The position numbers and the translations under genes are program-made. Below, piece by piece: positions 26,724-35,038 of a DNA stretch of 64,000 bases. The DNA is from Bacteroidales bacterium UBA1181 (lineage in GTDB: Bacteria; Bacteroidota; Bacteroidia; Bacteroidales; Paludibacteraceae). Position 1 is the stretch's first letter; each line of letters starts with the position of its first letter. Under the pieces are notes generated by a model that was not told the origin of the DNA, did not search any database, and saw only the letters and a program-made list of their open reading frames with translations. Location of the stretch: assembly GCA_002310215.1 (NCBI GenBank), contig DBYR01000039.1, positions 1 through 64,000 of the forward strand. Direction: 5' to 3'.

Positions 26724-28736
26724 TCATCCTTTTTTCTTGGCTAATGCCGCCTCTAATTTCACGATCTCGTCCCTGTATTGCGCCGCCTCCAGGAACTCTA
26801 ACCTCTTGGCGCATTCCTTCATCATCTTCTTCGCCTGCTCCAATGCTCTTTCCATGTCTGCGGTGGATTGGTATTCGGCACGTTCTTCCGCCGCATATCG
26901 GGCGGTACTGCTTGTCCTGTATTCTTTAGGCTCGGTAGGTTCTTCCTTTGTCAAAATGGCTTTGCTGTTCTTGCCGACGGCCTTAGGCGTTATGTTATGC
27001 TCTATGTTGTATTGCATCTGTTTCTCCCGCCTGCGGTTGGTCTCGTCGATGGTCAGCTGCATGCTCCGCGTGATCTTGTCGGCGTACATGATGACGAGTC
27101 CGTTGAGGTTTCTCGCGGCTCTTCCGGCGGTTTGGGTGAGCGCCCTGTGTGAGCGTAGCATACCCTCCTTGTCGGCATCCAGGATGGCTACCAACGACAC
27201 TTGCGGCAGGTCGAGTCCCTCCCTGAGCAGGTTCACGCCCACGAGCACATCGAAGAGTCCGTTGCGTAGGTCCTCCATGATTTTCACGCGCTCGAGCGTC
27301 TCCACGTCGGAGTGGATGTAGTTGCTTCGTATGCCCATCTTGCAGAGGTAGGCCTGTAGCTCTTCCGCCATGCGCTTCGTGAGGGTGGTGACGAGCACCC
27401 GTTCGTCCTTCTCCGTGCGGGTGTGGATCTCCTCGATGAGGTCGTCTATCTGGTTGAGCGTTGGGCGAACCTCGATGACTGGGTCGAGCAGGCCTGTCGG
27501 GCGGATGATTTGCTCCACGAACACGCCTTCCGATTTCTCCAGCTCATAGTCCGCCGGTGTGGCGCTTACGTATATCGCTTGTCCCACCATGCTCTCGAAC
27601 TCTTCGAACTTGAGCGGGCGGTTGTCCAGTGCGGAGGGTAGCCTGAATCCGAAGTCCACGAGCGTGCGTTTCCTGGAGTAGTCTCCTCCGTACATGGCGT
27701 GTATCTGCGGTATCGTCACGTGGCTCTCGTCAACGACGAGCAGGAAGTCTTTCGGGAAGTAGTCCAACAGGCAGAATGGGCGTGTGCCTGGCGCTCGTCC
27801 ATCGAAGTAACGTGAATAGTTCTCGATGCCGGAGCAGTGCCCCAGTTCGCGGATCATCTCCATGTCGTAATTGACCCTCTCGTAGAGGCGTTTCGCCTCG
27901 AAGACCTTGCCGATGCTCTGGAAATACTCCACCTGTGTGGTGAGGTCGTCCCCGATCTCTATGAGCGCCTTGTTGATTCTTTCGGGCGTGGTCACGAAGA
28001 GGTTGGCTGCGTAGATGTTGATCTCCTCGAACGATTCGATGTGCATGCCGTTGATCGGGTCTATGGACTCTATCTCTTCCACCTCGTCGCCCCAGAAATG
28101 GATGCGTATGATGTAGTCCGCATAGGCGAGGAAGATGTCTATCGTGTCCCCCTTCACCCTGAACCGTCCGTGGTCGAGCTCTATTTCGTTGCGCACGTAC
28201 AGGCTCTCCACCAGTTTGCGCATGAGCACGGTCATGCTGATGAGCTGGCCTTGTTTCACGTTGATCATGGTGTCATGGAAGTCGTCGGGGTTGCCTATGC
28301 CGTAGAGGCAGGAGACGGACGATACGATGATGACGTCTCTTCGTCCGGACAGCAATGCCGAGGTGGCGGAGAGACGAAGTTTTTCCAGTTCGTCGTTGAT
28401 GGAGAGGTCCTTCTCGATGTAGGTGTCGGTGTTGGGCAGGTAGGCTTCCGGCTGGAAGTAGTCGTAGTAGGAGACGAAGTACTCCACGGCGTTCTCCGGG
28501 AAGAATGCCTTGAACTCTCCGTACAACTGTGCCGCCAAGGTCTTGTTGTGGCTGAGGACCAACGTGGGTCGCTTCAGTTCCTTGATGACGTTGGCGATGG
28601 TGAAAGTCTTGCCCGAACCGGTGACTCCAAGCAGTGTTTGATGCTTCGTGCCGGCGGCCGCCTCCCTCACCAGTTCGTTGATGGCTTGGGGCTGGTCGCC
28701 TGTCGGTGCGAATTCAGATACTAACTTGAAGTCCAT
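26724..28736 (-). CDS. uvrB: Excinuclease ABC subunit B
   Basis: The 670-residue protein is the damage-verification helicase of nucleotide excision repair, which loads with UvrA and positions UvrC. It shows Walker A GVTGSGKT (about 38-45), the beta-hairpin region YYDYFQPEAYLP (about 92-103), helicase motifs including QTAGRAARN, and the C-terminal UVR domain (LEQAKKMMKECAKRLEFLEA, about 632-651) that contacts UvrC. Length is standard. It starts four bases after the pspC stop and 40 bases before the J-domain gene, so cotranscription is likely. Confidence 0.96.
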   Translation of the reverse strand: MDFKLVSEFAPTGDQPQAINELVREAAAGTKHQTLLGVTGSGKTFTIANVIKELKRPTLVLSHNKTLAAQLYGEFKAFFPENAVEYFVSYYDYFQPEAYLPNTDTYIEKDLSINDELEKLRLSATSALLSGRRDVIIVSSVSCLYGIGNPDDFHDTMINVKQGQLISMTVLMRKLVESLYVRNEIELDHGRFRVKGDTIDIFLAYADYIIRIHFWGDEVEEIESIDPINGMHIESFEEINIYAANLFVTTPERINKALIEIGDDLTTQVEYFQSIGKVFEAKRLYERVNYDMEMIRELGHCSGIENYSRYFDGRAPGTRPFCLLDYFPKDFLLVVDESHVTIPQIHAMYGGDYSRKRTLVDFGFRLPSALDNRPLKFEEFESMVGQAIYVSATPADYELEKSEGVFVEQIIRPTGLLDPVIEVRPTLNQIDDLIEEIHTRTEKDERVLVTTLTKRMAEELQAYLCKMGIRSNYIHSDVETLERVKIMEDLRNGLFDVLVGVNLLREGLDLPQVSLVAILDADKEGMLRSHRALTQTAGRAARNLNGLVIMYADKITRSMQLTIDETNRRREKQMQYNIEHNITPKAVGKNSKAILTKEEPTEPKEYRTSSTARYAAEERAEYQSTADMERALEQAKKMMKECAKRLEFLEAAQYRDEIVKLEAALAKKKG

Positions 28737-28740
28737 GCGA

Positions 28741-28923
28741 TTAGTTGTTTTTCATGATGACGTAGCAGATGAGGTAAGCGATGATTCCGCCCACGCCTAC
28801 GCTCAAGACCGTGATGAGTGCCCAGATGACTCTGACGAGTGTCACATCCACATCAAAGTAATGGGCGAATCCGCCCGCCACGCCAAGAAAAGTTTTGTCG
28901 TTGGATAATGTTAACTTCTTCAT
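28741..28923 (-). CDS. PspC-domain membrane protein (60 aa)
   Basis: From the ATG at 28923 this is a minimal PspC domain: MKKLTLSNDKTFLGVAGGFA, then HYFDVD, one transmembrane helix (about 30-57) and the tail MKNN. The longer upstream open frame (to 29214) overlaps pepD and is not protein-like, so the internal ATG is chosen. PspC domains occur in phage-shock and envelope-stress proteins. Here only the domain is present, with no other psp genes. It sits between pepD (36-base gap) and uvrB (4-base gap). Confidence 0.8.
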   Translation of the reverse strand: MKKLTLSNDKTFLGVAGGFAHYFDVDVTLVRVIWALITVLSVGVGGIIAYLICYVIMKNN

Positions 28924-28958
28924 ACTCTTTTGTTTGTAGTTTATGTGTTTCTTTCCGT

Positions 28959-30404
28959 TTATATTTTTTCCAGCACATCGATCAGGTGTTTCCAGAACTT
29001 CTCGACGGTTGGTATTTCGCAGCGTTCGGCAGGCGAGTGGTTGCCGATGATGGTAGGACCGATGGAGATCATGTCCATGTCCGGGTACTTCTCGATGATG
29101 AGTCCGCACTCCAGACCTGCGTGGATGGCGCCCACCACCGGTTTCTCCCCGAAGAGTCTCTCGTAGGAACCTGCCACGATGTTCTTTAGTTCGGAGTTCA
29201 TGTTCGGCTTCCATCCCGGGTATCCGTCACTATGTTTCACACTTGCGCCTGCCAATGCGAAGACTGCCTCCACACGGTCTTTGATGTCGTGTTTCTTGCT
29301 GTTGGTCGAGCTTCGTTGGCTGGTGGCCACGATGATTTTACCCTCCTTCTCCTTAATGGAGGCGAGGTTGGTGGAGGTCTCCGGCAAGCCTTCTATCTCC
29401 GTGCTCATCTCAATCACACCATGCGGACAAGCGTAGAGCGCGCTGATGAGTCTGTTGGCCCCTTCCTGCTCGTAAACCTGCTCTTCCGCATTGGTCGATT
29501 CGAGGTCGATGACCAGTTCCTTTTCCGTCGGGTATTCCGCCTCGATGGTGCTGATGTAATGATTCAGTGCGACACGTATCTCCTCCTTTTTGTTCCAGTC
29601 GATGCAGAGGGTGGCGTGTGCTTCCCTCGGGATAGCGTTGTGGAGGTTTCCCCCTTCGATGCGGCAGAGGTGGATCGGGTACTTCTTCGATTCGTTCCAG
29701 AGGAATCTGGCCAGGATCTTGATGGCGTTGCCCCGACCTTTGTTGATGTCGTCGCCGGAGTGTCCGCCTTGCAGGCCTTTGACGAAGATGTTGAGGAAGA
29801 ATGCGCCTTGTGGGGCGGCTACTCTCTTCAGGTCGAACGAGGCGACGGTGTCGATACCGCCTGCGCATCCGATGCAGAATCTGCCGTCCTCCTCAGAGTC
29901 CAGGTTGATGAGCCTTTTTGATTGGAGCCAACCCGCCTTGACGTGTTGCGCACCGGTCAGGCCACGCTCCTCGTCCACCGTGATGAGGCATTCGAGCGGA
30001 CCGTGTTGGATGGTATCCGACTCAAGTACCGCTAACATGGCGGCCACACCGATTCCGTCGTCCGCTCCGAGGGTAGTGCCTTGCGCCTTCAACCAATCCC
30101 CCTCCACGATGGTGCGGATAGGATCGTTGTCGAAGTCATGCTCCGTGCCTGCGTTCTTTTCGCAGACCATGTCCATGTGCGCCTGCAGCAGTACGGAAGG
30201 AGCAGACTCTCTTCCCTTCGCGGCCTTCTTGCGGATGAGCACGTTGCCCACTTCATCCATTTCGGCTTGCAACCCATGTTTTTGTGCGAAATCCATGAGG
30301 AACGCACCTATTTTCCCTTCTTTCCCTGAAGGATGGGGAATATCGCATATATCCTTGAATCTTGCCCAAAGTTCTTGGGGCTTCAAATCATTTATCGTCT
30401 TCAT
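28959..30404 (-). CDS. pepD: Aminoacyl-histidine dipeptidase (M20)
   Basis: The 481-residue cytosolic metallopeptidase of the PepD/M20C type hydrolyses Xaa-His and other dipeptides using a two-metal site. Seen are LLQAHMDMV (His and Asp ligands), GADDGIG (bridging Asp), DEERGLTGA (catalytic and metal Glu) and NLDSEEDG, then the lid domain and a C-terminal IHAGLECG with the last His. MKTINDLKPQELWARFKDIC is the typical PepD start, so the ATG at 30404 is preferred over the longer frame to 30506. A TATCTTT-like -7 box lies just upstream at about 30427-30434. It is first in a run with pspC, uvrB and the J protein. Confidence 0.92.
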   Translation of the reverse strand: MKTINDLKPQELWARFKDICDIPHPSGKEGKIGAFLMDFAQKHGLQAEMDEVGNVLIRKKAAKGRESAPSVLLQAHMDMVCEKNAGTEHDFDNDPIRTIVEGDWLKAQGTTLGADDGIGVAAMLAVLESDTIQHGPLECLITVDEERGLTGAQHVKAGWLQSKRLINLDSEEDGRFCIGCAGGIDTVASFDLKRVAAPQGAFFLNIFVKGLQGGHSGDDINKGRGNAIKILARFLWNESKKYPIHLCRIEGGNLHNAIPREAHATLCIDWNKKEEIRVALNHYISTIEAEYPTEKELVIDLESTNAEEQVYEQEGANRLISALYACPHGVIEMSTEIEGLPETSTNLASIKEKEGKIIVATSQRSSTNSKKHDIKDRVEAVFALAGASVKHSDGYPGWKPNMNSELKNIVAGSYERLFGEKPVVGAIHAGLECGLIIEKYPDMDMISIGPTIIGNHSPAERCEIPTVEKFWKHLIDVLEKI

Positions 30405-30470
30405 CTTTCTATGTGTTTTTGCTTTGTAAAGATACGCTTTTATGGTGATGTTGCCAATAGATTGTGTGGA

Positions 30471-30610
30471 TAAAAAAAGTAAGCTTGAGACTAACCATAG
30501 CCCCAAGCCTTCACTACACTGATACTTTAAACAACCTATATTGACACAGAGACTATTGCCTGCTGTGGCATACTCATTCGTGTGAAGGGTGCTTTACCAG
30601 CCGCCCTACA
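30471..30610 (-). ncRNA. Candidate structured non-coding RNA with intrinsic terminator
   Basis: On the minus strand a hairpin (30483-30508; GCTTG with CAAGC plus inner pairs) is followed by a run of seven T (30472-30478), a typical terminator, but no gene precedes it. Upstream in the same transcript, CCTTCAC pairs with GTGAAGG (30508-30514 with 30582-30588; the first base overlaps the terminator stem). This encloses a CACAG/CTGTG stem (30545-30549 with 30563-30567). No strong promoter is seen. Family not recognised. Confidence 0.4.
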
Positions 30611-30893
30611 ATAAAATAGTTTCAAAAATCGTGCCAATGCGCTATTTGTTTGATGTAAAAAAACATATTACCCAAATTATATTGACCGTATATTTTTATG
30701 TGTTTATTATATTGATTATTATTATGTGTTTTGTTTTTAATTATAATATGGTTTTATTGTTGTATATTAAGTGTAATGCCACAATTATTAGCCGTAATCT
30801 TATTTTGTCGTTGCAGAGTCCTTTCCATTCCTCCCTTTTTTGTATTTTTGTGTATATAAATATTGGACTATTTCGTGTTCGGTCGTATTGCCT
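30611..30893. other. AT-rich intergenic region upstream of recG
   Basis: It is mostly A/T with no convincing gene; the open frame across it is a run of Ile/Tyr/Phe codons. TATTTTTG at 30843-30850 is a good plus-strand -7 box 44 bases before the recG ATG, with no clear -33. Confidence 0.4.
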
Positions 30894-33005
30894 ATGTCGG
30901 AGTTTTTAGATAAAGAGATCACCTATTTGCCTGGGGTTGGACCCAAGAAGGCGGATGTGCTGAAGAAGGAACTGACCGTCTCCTCCTACGGTGATCTGCT
31001 GTATTGCTTCCCTTATAGGTACGTTGACCGTAGCAAGTTCTATCGAATCCGTGAGGTTTCGCCCGCCTCCATGTATGTACAGATACGTGGCATCATTTTG
31101 AAGGTGACCACGCAGGGAGAGGGTCGCAAGCAACGGGTCGTGATACTCTTCTCTGACGGGGAATCGACCATTGAGCTGTTGTTTTTTAAGGGTGTGAAGT
31201 ATGTCCTTGAGAAGTACAAGCCTGGCCACGAGTACGTTGTTTTCGGGAAGGTCTCCGAATTCAACGGGCAGTGTAATTTGGTCCATCCTGACATGGAGAC
31301 GATTAATGAGGCGATGTCCAAACAGGCTTTGGGAGGGGTGCAGGGTATGTACAACACCTCCGAGAAGATGAAGAACGCCTTCCTGACCTCCCGTGTTTTG
31401 CAGAAGTTCATCTCCGAGATCTTCAATTCGTTGGGGGAGGCTCGTATCCCAGAGTCGCTTCCTTCCTACATCGTCGAGCAACATCACATGATGTCCCGGC
31501 ATGATGCGTTGAAGAACGTTCATTTCCCGCAGACTCCCGATGCGTTGCGTTTGGCGCAGTTTAGGCTGAAGTTCGAGGAACTATTTATCATTCAGCTCAA
31601 TATGCTCCGTCAGCGGAATTATCGCAGGCTTCGCTTTGTGGGATTTAAGTTCACAAAAATCGGTGACACTTTCAATTCATTCTATAAGAACAGTCTCCCG
31701 TTTGAGCTTACCAATGCGCAGAAGAGGGTGATTAAGGAGATATACGGTGACCTTTCCAGTGGCAAGCAGATGAACAGGCTTCTTCAAGGGGATGTGGGAA
31801 GTGGTAAGACGATGGTGGCCTTAATGTCCATGTTGATTGCGTTGGACAACGGATTCCAAGCTGCCATGATGGCTCCCACGGAGATATTGGCGCAGCAGCA
31901 TTTCGCCTCCATCTCTCAGATGTTAGGCGATATGGATGTGAGGATAGCATTGCTGACCGGTTCGTCGAAGAAGAAGGAACGAGAGGCCATTCTGAAGGGC
32001 GTTTCGGATGGTTCCATACAGATATTGATCGGCACGCACGCTTTGCTGGAGGATGATGTCGTCTTTTCACGCCTTGGCCTGGTTGTCATTGACGAACAGC
32101 ATCGCTTTGGTGTCGCCCAGCGCGCCAAGTTGTGGAGCAAAAGTGACCAGCCGCCTCATGTGTTGGTGATGACAGCGACCCCTATTCCGCGCACGTTGGC
32201 TATGACGCTCTATGGCGATTTGGATGTCTCCGTCATCGACGAGTTGCCTCCCGGGCGTAAACCCATACAGACGATCCACCGTCTCGACAATGCCCGAGGC
32301 ATGTTGTATGATTTTATCAAGAAGCAGATCGCCTTGGGTAGGCAGGCGTATATCGTATACCCGATGATTCAGGAGTCTGAACGCTCTGATTACGCGAATA
32401 TTGAGGCTGGTTACGAATCCCTTCAACAGGTGTTTCCTGAACCGCAGTACCATTTGGGCATGGTGCATGGGAAGATGAAGCCGGAGGAGAAGGATGCGCA
32501 GATGAAATTGTTTGTCGCAGGTGAGATGAACATCTTGGTGGCGACCACCGTGATCGAGGTGGGCGTCAATGTGCCCAACGCCTCCGTCATGTTGATAGAG
32601 AGTGCCGAGCGATTCGGGCTTTCACAGCTCCATCAGTTGCGGGGCAGGGTGGGGCGCGGTGCGGAACAGTCGTACTGCATATTGCTTACTTCCCCGAAAC
32701 TGTCCAGCGAAGGACGTCAGCGCATGGAGGTGATGACCCGCACGAACAACGGGTTCGAGATCTCGGAGGTTGATTTGAAGATGCGTGGTCCGGGTGACTT
32801 GGAGGGAACGCAGCAGAGCGGTGTCGCCATCAGTCTCAAGATAGCCAATTTGGCGACGGATGGTCAGATCATACAGTTTGCCCGAGAGGTGGCCGAGAAG
32901 GTTTTGGATGAGGATCCTGACCTATTGGAGGAGAAGAATATCCTGTTGAACCAGCGTCTTGACCGTATGGCGAGGGAGTCTAAGAATTGGGGCGTTATTT
33001 CGTGA
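30894..33005 (+). CDS. recG: ATP-dependent DNA helicase RecG
   Basis: The 703-residue branched-DNA translocase remodels stalled forks and Holliday junctions. The N-terminal wedge/OB domain (about 1-200) begins MSEFLDKEITYLPGVGPKKA. Helicase motifs follow: GDVGSGKTMVALMSML (Walker A), DEQHRFGVAQRAKLWSK (motif II in the DEQH form), TATPIPRTLAMTLYGDLDVS (motif III and specific region), and QLRGRVGRG (motif VI). The ATG at 30894 matches the family start; an upstream in-frame ATG (30840) would add an implausible Cys/Tyr-rich stretch. The next gene starts 11 bases after the stop. Confidence 0.95.
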   Translation: MSEFLDKEITYLPGVGPKKADVLKKELTVSSYGDLLYCFPYRYVDRSKFYRIREVSPASMYVQIRGIILKVTTQGEGRKQRVVILFSDGESTIELLFFKGVKYVLEKYKPGHEYVVFGKVSEFNGQCNLVHPDMETINEAMSKQALGGVQGMYNTSEKMKNAFLTSRVLQKFISEIFNSLGEARIPESLPSYIVEQHHMMSRHDALKNVHFPQTPDALRLAQFRLKFEELFIIQLNMLRQRNYRRLRFVGFKFTKIGDTFNSFYKNSLPFELTNAQKRVIKEIYGDLSSGKQMNRLLQGDVGSGKTMVALMSMLIALDNGFQAAMMAPTEILAQQHFASISQMLGDMDVRIALLTGSSKKKEREAILKGVSDGSIQILIGTHALLEDDVVFSRLGLVVIDEQHRFGVAQRAKLWSKSDQPPHVLVMTATPIPRTLAMTLYGDLDVSVIDELPPGRKPIQTIHRLDNARGMLYDFIKKQIALGRQAYIVYPMIQESERSDYANIEAGYESLQQVFPEPQYHLGMVHGKMKPEEKDAQMKLFVAGEMNILVATTVIEVGVNVPNASVMLIESAERFGLSQLHQLRGRVGRGAEQSYCILLTSPKLSSEGRQRMEVMTRTNNGFEISEVDLKMRGPGDLEGTQQSGVAISLKIANLATDGQIIQFAREVAEKVLDEDPDLLEEKNILLNQRLDRMARESKNWGVIS

Positions 33006-33016
33006 TTTTTAATTGT

Positions 33017-33508
33017 ATGTATATGGATGAGCGGAAAAATGTCGATGAGGGTGCCTACGTTGATTTAGACGATAGGATAGAGCCTTTGTTGGAAAGGCCA
33101 TATTGGATTGTGGATATGTTGCCGAAGCAGGTTCCTGCGCACTCTGACGGGCAGTATTTCAGGGTAGAGGCTTATTTCTTTCAAGATATTGAGAGGAGGA
33201 AGTCCTTATATGCGCAATTTGCCCGTGTGATGATGAAATTGAACTGTTATGTCGGCATCGATGTGCGGTGTTCGGAGAGTCGATGGATAAGCAATCCTGA
33301 CCCTGCGTTTTTGTTTGATAAGATTCTCTTTAATGAAGAGGGAGAACGTTCCGTTTATGTTTTATTCGACAATCGGGAGTCGTTGATGGTGTTGCATGAC
33401 GAAGATACCAATATGACCGTTTATAATGTCCGTGCGGATCTGTCGGAATTGCTTCGTTCGTTGGCAGTTTCCGAAGGCTTATTCGTGTGGTCTCCTTCTG
33501 TTCAGTAG
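33017..33508 (+). CDS. Conserved hypothetical protein (163 aa)
   Basis: From MYMDERKNVDEGAYVDLDDR the protein is acidic and soluble, with alternating beta strands (YWIVDMLPKQVP, YFRVEAYFF, RSVYVLFDN) and a C-terminal helix ending SEGLFVWSPSVQ. No signal peptide, membrane segment or catalytic motif is seen. I do not recognise a named family with certainty. ATG at 33017 (or 33023) is preferred over 32987, which lies inside recG. It probably shares recG's transcript. Downstream, 33509-33659 shows no gene. Confidence 0.55.
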   Translation: MYMDERKNVDEGAYVDLDDRIEPLLERPYWIVDMLPKQVPAHSDGQYFRVEAYFFQDIERRKSLYAQFARVMMKLNCYVGIDVRCSESRWISNPDPAFLFDKILFNEEGERSVYVLFDNRESLMVLHDEDTNMTVYNVRADLSELLRSLAVSEGLFVWSPSVQ

Positions 33509-33660
33509 GGGATAGCTTCCTTTGGTGTTTGTTTGAGGAGGACTTTCCCTCCGTTTCATCTTTCGGCATGGATTTGATGTCTCATGTGTATGGACGGGCA
33601 GCCCATGCAGGTGGGGACTTCCCGTTTTGCCTATTCCCTCTTGGAAGTTCTCGATTATAG

Positions 33661-33696
33661 ACAAAAAAAAGAGCCATCCCGAAGGACGGCTCTTTT
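33661..33696 (-). terminator. Bidirectional terminator
   Basis: AAAAGAGCC (33667-33675) pairs with GGCTCTTTT (33688-33696), with inner ATCC/GGAC. There is a T tract on the minus strand (eight A on plus). It serves the OmpA gene at 33716 and could also end the recG transcript. Confidence 0.8.
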
Positions 33697-33715
33697 AGTA
33701 CCTTGTTACAGGTTA

Positions 33716-34942
33716 TTATTTAGAGAACAAGCTAACCTCTACACGACGGTTCTTTGCTCTACCTGCAGCAGTGTTGTTAGAAGCGATTGGCTTGCTGCTA
33801 CCGAAGCCCTCAGACTCGATGTTAGCTGCGTCAACGCCCTTGTTGATCAAGTAAGTGCGAACTGAAGTTGCGCGATCCTTAGAAAGTTGCAAGTTCTTAG
33901 CAGCCTTACCTACGTTGTCAGTGTGACCAGACAACTTAACAGACCACTCAGGGTGCTTAACGAGCAACTCAGCCAAGCCGTTCAAGTATTGGAATGAACC
34001 CTCCTTGATGATAGCCTTACCAGACTCGAATTCCAAGTTAGACATTGCAGTTTCGATGATCTTAGCCTCCTCAACAGTTGGCTTGTAAGCAACTTTAGGT
34101 CTTGTAGCTCTGATGTGGCGATCCAAAGAATCTTGAGTGAACTTGATGTCGCCTTGCAACTTCTTGATTTGAGCGTTTTGGTCGTCAACTTTCTGCTCGA
34201 GTTTAGCAACAGCCTCTTCGCAAGCCTTCTTTTGAGCGTCGAATACGTTGCTGAAGTCAGGCAACTCAACTTGAGGGATGTAATCAGCCCAAGCGATGTT
34301 GCGGATGTTGCTCTCGCCAGCGAATTTAACGCGAACACCAGCCAAAGCTGTTCCGTAAGAACGACCTGCTGCGTTTCCAACGAACTCAGCGTTAGAGTGG
34401 AGACGATATTGAGCACCCAAGAAGATGCCGATCCACTTGCTTACGTTGTACTCCAATTTTGTTCCACCGAGGAACAACATCTTTGCACCGTTATCGTCCT
34501 TTCCGTTCTCGAACTCATAGTTGTAGATGGTTGCACCCAAACCTGCAGTTGCGAACCAGTTCAATTTCTGCCATCCTGCAGAACGATATGGGGCGATGAT
34601 GTTAGAAAGGTTCATAGAACCGAAGATGTCGATGTCGTGGAACTTAGCGTCCAACTCAGCTCTTCCCTTGATAGCGTCTTGGTTCTTTTTAACGAACATG
34701 TACTCTACACCCATTCCCCAACGAGGATTGAATGTTCTTTCCACTAAACCTCCAATTGCCAAGCCAACTTTTTGGTCTGATGCTCTCAGGTAGTTGATTC
34801 CACCTTCTACTGCTGCTGACCAGTGGTTGAATGACTCTGATGCTGAAGCCTCTGCTTGCTCTGCATCTGTTGCGGCGTCTTGTGCATTAGCTGAAAAAGC
34901 CAAGCCCATTGCGGCGAATAAAGCCAAAAAACTTTTTTTCAT
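33716..34942 (-). CDS. OmpA-family outer-membrane porin
   Basis: The 408-residue protein has a signal peptide (MKKSFLALFAAMGLAFSANA) and an outer-membrane barrel (about 30-225, HWSAAVEGGINYLRA to GTALAGVRVKFAGE). A short coiled coil follows (about 245-275, VAKLEQKVDDQNAQIKKLQG), and a C-terminal OmpA domain (about 300-405) with VKLSGHTDNVGKA and NRRVEVSLF. It is the major-porin type of Bacteroidota that links outer membrane and peptidoglycan. Codon choice looks strongly biased, which suggests high expression. It is monocistronic with a strong terminator; the upstream region to rpsA is 96 bases with only a weak -7-like ATATTTG near 34988. Confidence 0.88.
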   Translation of the reverse strand: MKKSFLALFAAMGLAFSANAQDAATDAEQAEASASESFNHWSAAVEGGINYLRASDQKVGLAIGGLVERTFNPRWGMGVEYMFVKKNQDAIKGRAELDAKFHDIDIFGSMNLSNIIAPYRSAGWQKLNWFATAGLGATIYNYEFENGKDDNGAKMLFLGGTKLEYNVSKWIGIFLGAQYRLHSNAEFVGNAAGRSYGTALAGVRVKFAGESNIRNIAWADYIPQVELPDFSNVFDAQKKACEEAVAKLEQKVDDQNAQIKKLQGDIKFTQDSLDRHIRATRPKVAYKPTVEEAKIIETAMSNLEFESGKAIIKEGSFQYLNGLAELLVKHPEWSVKLSGHTDNVGKAAKNLQLSKDRATSVRTYLINKGVDAANIESEGFGSSKPIASNNTAAGRAKNRRVEVSLFSK

Positions 34943-35038
34943 ACTCTCTTTTTATAAAATTAATTGTTTAAAAATTCTAATTCCACACAAATATCTGAAA
35001 TTTTTTTCATATATGAAAATTATTCGAATATTTTGAGA

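Noticed and set aside
27837..28724. 295-codon frame opposite uvrB
   Set aside because: It is a shadow of the conserved uvrB sequence.
30589..30909. 106-codon frame before recG
   Set aside because: Product is a low-complexity Ile/Tyr/Phe run from AT-rich DNA and overlaps the recG start.
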